From Thermomicrobiales bacterium (GTDB lineage: Bacteria > Chloroflexota > Chloroflexia > Thermomicrobiales > UBA6265), in the NCBI GenBank assembly GCA_030447145.1, contig JAUJLY010000254.1, positions 1 to 5,146 of the forward strand: DNA of 5,146 nucleotides, read 5' to 3'. The notes beneath the pieces were generated by a model, which saw nothing but the letters and a program-made list of their open reading frames with translations, was not told the DNA's origin and searched no databases. Made by a program: the position numbers and the translations under genes. This document shows positions 1 through 5,146 of the stretch, one piece after another. The stretch's first letter is position 1, and each line of letters starts with the position of its first letter.

Positions 1-194
1 GCGTCACGGTGGCGTAGGTGGCTGTGCTCCCCGTGCTCAGAGCCTCGGGTTGACTCCTTGCCTTAGCCCCCTGCGGGAAGACCGTGTCTGTACGGGATCG
101 CCCTGATCTGGACCTGGATTCCACACAGTATCCATTACTTCGGTCTCAAGGATGCTGCAAAGGCTGCGCGATGTCATTGCGAACCTCCTTTACT

Positions 195-229
195 CCGGGC
201 GAAAACCTCGCCGGGCCAGATCTCCTGGC
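195..229. repeat. Two tandem small hairpins in the leader
   Basis: The first hairpin pairs CCGGGCGA (195-202) with TCGCCGGG (208-215), with one G-G mismatch and a 5-nt loop. The second pairs GCCAG (215-219) with CTGGC (225-229) around ATCTC. They share base 215, so they would compete at the junction. Neither is followed by a T tract on either strand, which argues against a classical intrinsic terminator. Short GC-rich hairpins of this size also arise by chance in GC-rich DNA. Confidence 0.3.
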
Positions 230-280
230 GCGGGAAACGGCGGCGTCGCCTATGAAAGAGTTCTTTCAAAAAGCCGACAA

Positions 281-311
281 TTGACCTACCATGACAGCAC
301 AGCACTGTAAC
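281..311 (+). promoter_or_regulatory. Weak candidate sigma-70-type promoter for the regulator gene
   Basis: TTGACC at 281-286 matches the -35 consensus at five of six positions. The best -10-like partners are CTGTAA (305-310, 18-nt spacer) and TGTAAC (306-311, 19-nt spacer), both poor matches to TATAAT. Transcription from here would begin only a few bases before the SD at 322, giving a very short 5' leader. A lone -35 match is common by chance, so this is a suggestion only. Confidence 0.2.
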
Positions 312-321
312 TCGAACTTGT

Positions 322-334
322 GGAGACGCGTCTC
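322..334 (+). promoter_or_regulatory. Shine-Dalgarno with an overlapping 12-bp perfect palindrome
   Basis: GGAG at 322-325 lies 9 nt before the ATG at 335 and is the main reason for choosing that start. The 12 bases 323-334, GAGACGCGTCTC, equal their own reverse complement and abut the start codon. The left end of the palindrome overlaps the SD. As DNA it could be a dimer-binding operator; as RNA it could fold as GAGA/TCTC with a CGCG loop and partly hide the SD. Either role is inference. Confidence 0.5.
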
Positions 335-2959
335 ATGGAGCTCCTCGAACGAACTCCCTACCTCGAAGAGATGCAGGTGTGCCTCCAGCGTGCGATTGGT
401 GGTGAAGGGCGCTTGCTGCTGCTGGGAGGTGAGGCAGGTGTCGGCAAAACCGTTCTTGTCGAGTGGTTTTGCCACCTCTCTCGTCGCGTGGCTCGCATCC
501 TCATCGGCGCATGCGATCCCCTCTCGACGCCCCGTCCCCTCGGCCCATTCCTCGATGTTGCGTCAGAGCTTGGACCGAATGCCGAGCGTCTGTTCACGGA
601 GGGCGTCCCTCCTCATCAACTGTTTCGCGGTGTGCTGAATGCGCTGTCGAATTCGTCCCAGCCCACGATCCTCGTCATCGAGGACGCCCACTGGGCAGAC
701 GAAGCGACACTGGATGCACTTCGTTTCCTTGCACGGCGAATCCAGCCGCTTCGATGTATGATCATCGTCACCTATCGGGATGACGAGGTGGGCTCCAGGC
801 ATCCGTTGCGCGTCCTCATGGGGGATATTGCAACCGGAGGCGCGGTCCGGAGAATGGCGTTACCGGTGCTCACCGAGCAGGGGGTTGCTCGAATTGCCAA
901 AGGCAGTCTCGTTGACCCGGTAAAGCTCTATCGCCTAACTGGTGGAAACCCGTTCTATGTCACCGAGGTGCTCGCCATTCGCGAACCCGGCGTACCCCGC
1001 TCCGTGCGAGATGCTGTGCTGGCCCGCGCCTCCCGCCTTTCTGATGCCGCCCGATCAGTGCTCGATGCGACGGCAGTCGCAGGCACCACAATACCGTTGA
1101 GCTTGCTTGAACAGATCATCGATATCCAGACTGAATTTATTGACGAATGTGTCGAGTCGGGCATCCTCCGCATGCACGAGCAAGCGCTAGCCTTCCGTCA
1201 CGAGCTCGGCAGGGAGGCCATCGCCGATGCGGTTCCACCCAGTCAGCGCGCCGCGACACATGGTCGGGTACTGAATGCGCTCCGCTCAGACCCCACCACG
1301 TCGCGGGAATGGGCACAACTTGCACATCATGTGGAAGCAGCCGGCGATCATGAGGCCGTCATTACGTATGCTCCCGCTGCCGCGGACGAAGCGTCTGCTC
1401 AACGAGCACACCGACAATCCGTTGCTCAGTATGCACGCGCATTGCGGTGCGCAGATTCGCTCCCCCCGAAACGTCACGCAGAGTTGTTAGGAGCCTTCGC
1501 GTACGAGTGTTATCTCACTGATCAGCTTGCCCCGGGGATTGACGCGCTTCAGAAGGCGCTGGAGATCTGGCAACGTGAAGGAGAGCGGGCCCAGGAAGGA
1601 GCAAGTCTGAGATGGCTCTCCCGTCTTTACTGGATAGCGGGACAGAACGTCCAGGCAAAACAGGCAGCTGCAGATGCCATAGCGGTTCTTGAGCAATTAC
1701 CTCCCTCGTGTGACCTGGCGATGGCATACAGCAATCAGGCCCAGCTGCAAATGCTTGCACGCGATATGGACCGGGCGATCATTTGGGGCGGAAAGGCGAT
1801 AGCCCTCGCAGAACAGATCGGTGACGTAGAGACGCTGATTCATGCCCTCAACAACGTCGGAACCGCGACGCTTCTCTCCGGTAGCGAAGGGGGTCGTCCT
1901 CTTCTCGAACGCAGCCTGCATCTAGCGGTAGCTGAGGAACTCGAGGACCACGCCGCCAGGGCATATACCAATCTTGGGTCCAGTTACGGGGAGATCTACC
2001 AGTTTGGTCGGGCCACGTCCTATCTTCGCGAAGGAATCAGCTATTGTCTCGAGCGCGATCTCGACTACCTGCGAACGTATATGACGGCATGGCTCTCATT
2101 GGTCTATTGCTACCAGGGGCGCTGGGACGACTCCCTTGAGTTGGCTACCTCGGTACTCAAGCAATCCAATGTATCGACCGTCAACCGGATCATGGCCCTC
2201 ACCGCTCTCAGTCGAACACGCGCGCGACGCGGTGATCGAGAGATGCATCAAATCCTTGAAGAGGCGCTGGCACTGGCGCTGCCAACAGGTGATCTCCAAC
2301 GCATAGGCCCGGTGCGAGCTGCCCGGGCCGAAGCCGCATGGCTGGCAGGTGATCTGCAGGGCGTCATAGCGGAAGGCCGCATCGGTTTCGAGCTTGCCCA
2401 GGAATACCGGCACTCCTGGCTTGTGGGCGAGTTTGGAATGTGGCGATGGCTTGCCGGGGACTTGGATACGGTACCGGAAAACGCCGCCGATCCGTTTGCG
2501 CGGCAGGTGCATGGGGATTGGCAGGGAGCAGCTGAGGCGTGGACCCGTTTAGGCTGCCCATATGAAGCTGCCCAAGCCCGTGCGTCCAGTGCAAACCCGG
2601 CAGTGGTACGCCAGGCATTGTCTGACTTTCTTCAGCTCAACGCGCGGCCAGCCGCTGCGATGACCACACGTCGGTTGCGCGAGTTGGGCGTGCTTGAAAT
2701 CCCCCGCGGTCCTCGCTCGGCTACCCGTGCCAATCCAGCTGGCCTGACTTCACGCGAGGTTGACGTCCTGACCTACATGGCAGAAGGGCAAACAAACGTA
2801 GATATTGCCGCGCATCTCTACCTTTCTATCAAGACGGTAGAGCATCACGCGTCCTCTATCTATCAGAAGTTGGGTGTCGCCTCACGGCGCGAGGCTATCC
2901 GCACAGCCCGCGACCTATCTCTCATTCCCCAAGATACGGGGTTCTCAGCTCCAAACTAA
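335..2959 (+). CDS. AAA-ATPase/TPR transcriptional regulator with C-terminal LuxR-type HTH
   Basis: This is a predicted 874-residue cytoplasmic regulator of the large ATP-binding LuxR (LAL/MalT-like) type, in which an NTPase switch and TPR-like sensor control a C-terminal DNA-binding domain. The N-terminal AAA_16-like ATPase shows Walker A GEAGVGKT at residues 32-39 and Walker B ILVIEDAHWAD at about 112-122. It also has a TYRDDE strand end at 146-151 and the LTGGNPFYVTEVL motif at about 201-213 that typifies this family. Residues from about 375 to 690 are Ala/Leu-rich paired helices with TPR-like spacing. The HTH occupies about 803-864, starting GLTSREVDVL, with recognition-helix region LSIKTVEHH and then KLGVASRREA. 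The length is normal and no frameshift is seen. The ATG at 335 is preferred over a GTG at 320 because GGAG lies 9 nt upstream, while the GTG has no SD. The inducer is unknown. The DUF4242 and cupin genes follow on the same strand and may be targets. Confidence 0.93.
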   Translation: MELLERTPYLEEMQVCLQRAIGGEGRLLLLGGEAGVGKTVLVEWFCHLSRRVARILIGACDPLSTPRPLGPFLDVASELGPNAERLFTEGVPPHQLFRGVLNALSNSSQPTILVIEDAHWADEATLDALRFLARRIQPLRCMIIVTYRDDEVGSRHPLRVLMGDIATGGAVRRMALPVLTEQGVARIAKGSLVDPVKLYRLTGGNPFYVTEVLAIREPGVPRSVRDAVLARASRLSDAARSVLDATAVAGTTIPLSLLEQIIDIQTEFIDECVESGILRMHEQALAFRHELGREAIADAVPPSQRAATHGRVLNALRSDPTTSREWAQLAHHVEAAGDHEAVITYAPAAADEASAQRAHRQSVAQYARALRCADSLPPKRHAELLGAFAYECYLTDQLAPGIDALQKALEIWQREGERAQEGASLRWLSRLYWIAGQNVQAKQAAADAIAVLEQLPPSCDLAMAYSNQAQLQMLARDMDRAIIWGGKAIALAEQIGDVETLIHALNNVGTATLLSGSEGGRPLLERSLHLAVAEELEDHAARAYTNLGSSYGEIYQFGRATSYLREGISYCLERDLDYLRTYMTAWLSLVYCYQGRWDDSLELATSVLKQSNVSTVNRIMALTALSRTRARRGDREMHQILEEALALALPTGDLQRIGPVRAARAEAAWLAGDLQGVIAEGRIGFELAQEYRHSWLVGEFGMWRWLAGDLDTVPENAADPFARQVHGDWQGAAEAWTRLGCPYEAAQARASSANPAVVRQALSDFLQLNARPAAAMTTRRLRELGVLEIPRGPRSATRANPAGLTSREVDVLTYMAEGQTNVDIAAHLYLSIKTVEHHASSIYQKLGVASRREAIRTARDLSLIPQDTGFSAPN

Positions 2960-2991
2960 GGGTGTTTCCCCGATTCAACATTCGCCTCAGT

Positions 2992-3030
2992 CCGGCATCA
3001 TCAAGGAAGCCGGATGTGCCGGCGTGATGC
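2992..3030 (+). promoter_or_regulatory. Potential stem-loop in the leader of the DUF4242 gene
   Basis: GCATCA (2995-3000) is complementary to TGATGC (3025-3030). Nested inside, GCCGG (3009-3013) pairs with CCGGC (3019-3023) around ATGTG. A third copy, CCGGC at 2992-2996, could instead pair with 3009-3013, giving two mutually exclusive folds. The structure ends 8 nt before the SD AGGAGGT (3039-3045). No T tract follows, so it is not a standard terminator of the upstream gene. It could be a processing site, a weak attenuator or chance. Confidence 0.3.
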
Positions 3031-3051
3031 GATTCAAGAGGAGGTACCGAC

Positions 3052-3324
3052 ATGCCGCGATACATTGTTGAACGGGAGTTTCCAGATGGTCTGGTGATTC
3101 CCATCTCTGCTGATGGCGCGGAGACGTGCCACGCCGTGGTCGACCAGAATGCAGACAGCGGCGTGACCTGGGTTCATTCCTACGTCACGGAAGACAAACG
3201 CAAGACGTTCTGCGTGTACGACGGCCCAAGCCCTGAAGCGATCCAACGAGCGGGAAGGTCTGCCAGCCTACCAATCACCCGGATCACCGAGGTCTCGGTT
3301 CTTGACCCCTATTTCTATCGCTGA
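3052..3324 (+). CDS. DUF4242 family small protein
   Basis: This 90-residue protein matches the DUF4242 family from start to end. It begins MPRYIVEREFPDGL, has a central GVTWVHSYV (37-45), then KTFCVYDGPSPEAI (51-64), and ends ITEVSVLDPYFYR. These are the parts I recognise as conserved in the family. Members are single-domain proteins of about 80-100 residues with a predicted ferredoxin-like alpha/beta fold. From memory, the Streptomyces coelicolor member SCO4226 was reported to bind nickel, so a metal-related or small-ligand role is possible. His42 and Cys54 are candidate functional residues here, by inference only. There is no signal peptide or membrane segment, so it is probably cytoplasmic. 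The ATG at 3052 has a near-perfect SD, AGGAGGT, 6 nt upstream. It lies 92 bp after the LuxR-type regulator and 57 bp before the cupin, which suggests a transcription unit with one or both. Confidence 0.9.
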   Translation: MPRYIVEREFPDGLVIPISADGAETCHAVVDQNADSGVTWVHSYVTEDKRKTFCVYDGPSPEAIQRAGRSASLPITRITEVSVLDPYFYR

Positions 3325-3330
3325 TGAACC

Positions 3331-3348
3331 GGGCGGCAGACACCGCCT
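3331..3348 (+). repeat. Small hairpin between the DUF4242 and cupin genes
   Basis: GGCGG (3332-3336) pairs with CCGCC (3343-3347) around the loop CAGACA, and a G-T wobble at 3331/3348 extends it. It lies just after the DUF4242 stop and before the cupin SD. It has no T tract, so it is more likely an mRNA-stability element or partial terminator than a full stop, or simply chance in GC-rich DNA. Confidence 0.3.
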
Positions 3349-3381
3349 CTGTGACAGCATCCGACCAGGAAGGAAGCCCAC

Positions 3382-3942
3382 ATGCGCCGCTTGACTCATC
3401 TTGTTTCAGCCCTCGTCTTCGTCTGTTTCTTCGCCATTGCTGGGAGCCTCAGCACCAGCGTGGCCGCTCAGGATGCCTCACCAGCCGCGGTTGCCTCGGG
3501 AATTACCGTTATTGAGTTGGCTCCCGGCGTGACCCCCGAGGTGCTCGCGGGCGCCCCCTCTGACCGGGCACCGGACCAGACCATTTACGTGGCCCGCTTT
3601 GTTTTCCAACCTGATGCTGAAATCTTCGCGCACGGCCACCCTGGCACGACCATTCTGGGCGTGGCTTCTGGCTCCTTCGGACGGACCCTGGAAGAAGGAA
3701 CAGCATATGTCATACGTGGGGCCGCGGCGGGAGCGACAGGCCCGGCGGAGGAGCTCACAGAACCAGGGACGGAAGTCATTCTCGAACCAGGTGACGCTAT
3801 CTACTACGAGGACGATGTTGTCCATACTGCCCGCGGAGCGGGTGAGGAAGAAGCCGTGGTACTCGGAACGCTGGTGCTGTCCAGTGGCGAACCCCTCCTG
3901 ATGCCGGCCGATATGGATATTGCAGCGACACCGGAGGGATAG
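3382..3942 (+). CDS. Secreted cupin-domain protein
   Basis: This is a predicted exported 186-residue protein with one small beta-barrel (cupin) domain. The N-terminus is a classical Sec signal peptide: MRR, a hydrophobic core to about residue 23, and likely cleavage after VAA at 29, leaving a mature start QDASPAA. Cys15 is not in a convincing lipobox. The first cupin motif is ARFVFQPDAEIFAHGHPGTT (71-90), with His84 and His86. The second is EPGDAIYYEDDVVHTARG (135-152), with His148. The Glu usually found four residues after the HxH is absent (Thr90), so any metal site would be three-His or use another ligand. Between the motifs lies an Ala/Gly/Glu-rich insert (about 104-130). Its substrate and enzymatic activity, if any, are unknown; such proteins may be binding proteins rather than dioxygenases. 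The ATG has AGGAAG at 3371-3376, 5 nt upstream. It lies 57 bp after the DUF4242 gene on the same strand, suggesting co-transcription. Confidence 0.87.
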   Translation: MRRLTHLVSALVFVCFFAIAGSLSTSVAAQDASPAAVASGITVIELAPGVTPEVLAGAPSDRAPDQTIYVARFVFQPDAEIFAHGHPGTTILGVASGSFGRTLEEGTAYVIRGAAAGATGPAEELTEPGTEVILEPGDAIYYEDDVVHTARGAGEEEAVVLGTLVLSSGEPLLMPADMDIAATPEG

Positions 3943-4066
3943 GCGAGTAGCTCGGCATTGCCGCGGGCCGCAGATATCTGAACCCCGTCATTGTTGCTTT
4001 ACCCGCCACCTTACTCGCAGTCGCCGTCGACGAGGATTTCCTCCTGAACAGCTTTGCCCAAAGTCG

Positions 4067-4112
4067 GCACATAGTCCTCCTGCCAGCGGTCCTGGGCAGG
4101 AGGACTATGTGC
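4067..4112. terminator. 18-bp perfect stem-loop, possible bidirectional terminator
   Basis: GCACATAGTCCTCCTGCC (4067-4084) and GGCAGGAGGACTATGTGC (4095-4112) are exact reverse complements separated by the 10-nt loop AGCGGTCCTG. The structure lies 124 bp past the cupin stop and 188 bp past the kinase stop, so it could insulate the convergent transcripts. It lacks a T tract on both sides, which is atypical for an intrinsic terminator. A cruciform, a protein-binding site, or the remnant or copy of a dispersed palindromic repeat are alternatives. The inverted repeat itself is certain; its role is inferred. Confidence 0.5.
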
Positions 4113-4134
4113 ACGTATCGATGTGACCGTAGAC

Positions 4135-4204
4135 TCCGGCGTGTAGCAGAGGGCACCTCAGATTCACGAGGACTTGCGTAATTGCTCTGCGTGTAGACGC
4201 CGGA
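4135..4204. repeat. Multi-arm imperfect inverted repeat with an internal direct repeat
   Basis: The outer arms TCCGGCGT (4135-4142) and ACGCCGGA (4197-4204) are exact reverse complements. Nested inside are GCAGAG (4146-4151)/CTCTGC (4185-4190) and CCTC (4156-4159)/GAGG (4168-4171). GCGTGTAG also occurs as a direct repeat at 4139-4146 and 4189-4196, exactly 50 bp apart. The result is a roughly 70-nt long-hairpin shape with internal loops. It could be a structured RNA 3' end, a palindromic repeat element or chance. Confidence 0.35.
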
Positions 4205-4294
4205 CCCGGATCATCGCGAGATCGGAACCCCAATGACCATTTCCGTAGTAATCCTTATGGGCTGACTACGACTGTGAGGAGTGGGGTGTGGTCC

Positions 4295-4314
4295 CCGCGG
4301 CTACTTCACCGCGG
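4295..4314 (-). repeat. GC-only hairpin straddling the kinase stop codon
   Basis: CCGCGG at 4295-4300 and CCGCGG at 4309-4314 form a 6-bp all-GC stem around the 8-nt loop 4301-4308, which contains the kinase stop codon (TAG on the - strand). A neighbouring GGGG/CCCC pairing at 4283-4296 overlaps it. With no T tract following on the - strand, a termination role is uncertain. Confidence 0.25.
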
Positions 4315-5146
4315 CACCATCCGGCGTCCGGGGCAGCAACACGACGAACGTGCTGCCTTGCCCCAATGAGGATGAGGCGGTGACAGTGCCACCATGTGCT
4401 TCGACGAGCATCTTAGTGATGTAGAGCCCGAGCCCCAGCCCGCCCGCGCCCGTTGCCTCAGCGCGGTAGAACCGCTGGAAGAGCTGGGGCAGGTGTTCCG
4501 GCGGAATGCCCACGCCACGGTCGATCACGGCAAGCCGGACCGTGTCTCCGTCTGCCTCTAGCCGCACCACGATCGCCCCACCATCCGGGCTGTACTTGAC
4601 CGCGTTTGTAAGGAGATTCTGGAGAACCTGACCCAGTCGCTGCCGGTCCCAACATCCGGCAACCGAGCCACCAGGGGCCTCCACCTGAAAGGTATGCCGG
4701 TCCGTCAGCTTCTGCAGAACACCGATCTCCTCATGCACGAGGTCCACCAGGTCAAACGGTTTCATCCGCAAGTGAATTTCGCCGGATTCGAGTCGCACCA
4801 CATCGGCGAGATCATCGATGAGCGTCTGCATACGTCCGACTTGGTCGAGGACGCTCTCCAGCGCATTCTGCACTTGCACGTTGTCGCGTGAACGCCGCTT
4901 CAGCAATTGTGACTGCCCCTTGATCGCCGTCAGGGGACTGCGGAGATCGTGCGTCACCATCGCGAGGAAATCGCGCTGCAAGTGCTCAAGCCGGCTCCGC
5001 TCGCTGATGTCGCGGATTGCCGACAGGAAAACTGTGCCGTCAGGCAGATCGACCAGCGTGGCCCGTGCCTCTACCGGTACAGTCGAACCATCCTTGCGCC
5101 GGAGTTGCAATTGGGACTGATATTGCCCCGACGCGGTGAACTGCTC
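4301..5146 (-). CDS. PAS-containing sensor histidine kinase, 5' end outside the window
   Basis: This is the C-terminal 281 residues of a sensor histidine kinase, which autophosphorylates on His and passes phosphate to a response regulator. The frame stays open to the right edge, reading EQFTASGQYQSQLQLRRKDGS. The TTG at 5110 is therefore inside a PAS domain and not the start. Residues 1-50 are the end of that PAS fold and its PAC motif (GTVFLSAIRDISER). HisKA follows at about 54-120, with the phospho-acceptor in FLAMVTHDLRSPLTAIKG (His66, codon 4949-4951). HATPase_c shows the N box NLLTNAVKYSP (177-187), G1 DRGVGIP (209-215), F box FQRFYR (223-228) and G2 GLGLGL (236-241). All catalytic boxes look intact. 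No membrane segment is visible in this part. It converges on the cupin gene, and no response regulator lies in the window, so its partner and signal are unknown. Confidence 0.93.
   Translation of the reverse strand, partial: EQFTASGQYQSQLQLRRKDGSTVPVEARATLVDLPDGTVFLSAIRDISERSRLEHLQRDFLAMVTHDLRSPLTAIKGQSQLLKRRSRDNVQVQNALESVLDQVGRMQTLIDDLADVVRLESGEIHLRMKPFDLVDLVHEEIGVLQKLTDRHTFQVEAPGGSVAGCWDRQRLGQVLQNLLTNAVKYSPDGGAIVVRLEADGDTVRLAVIDRGVGIPPEHLPQLFQRFYRAEATGAGGLGLGLYITKMLVEAHGGTVTASSSLGQGSTFVVLLPRTPDGAAVK

Larger units (their letters stand above)
1..334. other. Non-coding leader upstream of the LuxR-type regulator
   Basis: I find no convincing gene here. A 66-codon frame from a GTG at 84 to 284 on the + strand has no SD and a composition that resembles no protein I know. 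Frames open at the left edge close within about 110 bases, so a short 3' end of an upstream gene cannot be excluded or shown. Visible structure includes two adjacent small hairpins at 195-229, a weak promoter-like pair around 281-311, and the SD/palindrome at 322-334. No CRISPR array, tRNA or mobile-element end was seen. Confidence 0.6.
3943..4300. other. Convergent intergenic region rich in inverted repeats
   Basis: This 358-bp gap between the + strand cupin and the - strand kinase holds no gene I can support. The open frames crossing it are low-complexity, mostly antisense to the cupin, or very short. It contains GCGAGTA/TACTCGC (3943-3949 with 4012-4018), the 10-bp palindrome CAGATATCTG (3971-3980), the 18-bp perfect stem at 4067-4112, a second multi-arm inverted repeat at 4135-4204, and GGGG/CCCC at 4283-4296. 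No T-rich terminator tail is visible on either strand. No transposase remnant was recognised. Confidence 0.6.

Noticed and set aside
84..284. 66-codon + strand frame in the leader
   Set aside because: It starts at GTG without an SD, has no recognisable motif and ends just before the probable promoter/RBS region of the regulator.
320..334. GTG at 320 as the regulator's start, adding METRL
   Set aside because: There is no SD upstream of 320, whereas GGAG lies 9 nt before the ATG at 335. MELLER is also a common beginning for this family.
2096..2512. 138-codon - strand frame inside the regulator
   Set aside because: It is antisense to the TPR-like region of a clearly coding gene and has no recognisable domain.
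3324..3515. 63-codon frame overlapping the DUF4242 stop (TGATG)
   Set aside because: It runs out of frame through the cupin signal peptide region, which has its own SD and clear protein features.
3920..4126. 68-codon + strand frame overlapping the cupin 3' end
   Set aside because: It is His/Arg-rich, out of frame with the cupin, lacks an SD and runs through the 18-bp stem-loop.
3797..4156. 119-codon - strand frame across the cupin 3' end and intergenic gap
   Set aside because: It is largely antisense to the cupin coding sequence, is Arg/Ser/Pro-rich and resembles no family I know.
4067..4204. Insertion-sequence ends or a CRISPR-like repeat
   Set aside because: There is no transposase, no target-site duplication that I could find, and no regularly spaced repeat series.

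Overview
The window looks like chromosomal DNA from a fairly GC-rich bacterium. Chloroflexota, close to Thermomicrobia/Thermomicrobiales, is my best guess. The basis is recollection, not a search: large AAA-ATPase/LuxR regulators, DUF4242 proteins, and small secreted cupins whose mature N-terminus reads like QDASPAA are all common in that group. Some Actinobacteria share part of this gene content, so the assignment is tentative.

Layout. Bases 1-334 hold no convincing gene; they contain short hairpins, a weak possible promoter and, at the right end, a Shine-Dalgarno (SD) sequence overlapped by a perfect 12-bp palindrome. Three genes follow on the + strand: a large ATPase regulator with a C-terminal LuxR-type HTH (335-2959), a small DUF4242 protein (3052-3324) and a secreted cupin (3382-3942). 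The gaps are 92 and 57 bp, each containing a potential hairpin. A convergent, non-coding 358-bp gap (3943-4300) is rich in inverted repeats, including an 18-bp perfect stem with a 10-nt loop. On the - strand, the 3' part of a PAS-containing sensor histidine kinase (4301-5146) runs off the right edge, so its start is not in the window.

How the genes may fit together. The ATPase-TPR-LuxR protein is probably a ligand- or stress-responsive transcription activator. The two small genes just downstream on the same strand, one probably cytoplasmic and one exported, are the obvious candidates for co-transcription or regulation by it, but this rests on position only. The histidine kinase is convergent and probably belongs to a separate unit whose partner response regulator is outside the window.

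I see no mobile element, CRISPR array, tRNA, rRNA or defence system. The least explained sequence is the inverted-repeat-rich intergenic stretch and the palindrome at the regulator's start codon. The protein-coding content is of recognisable families.
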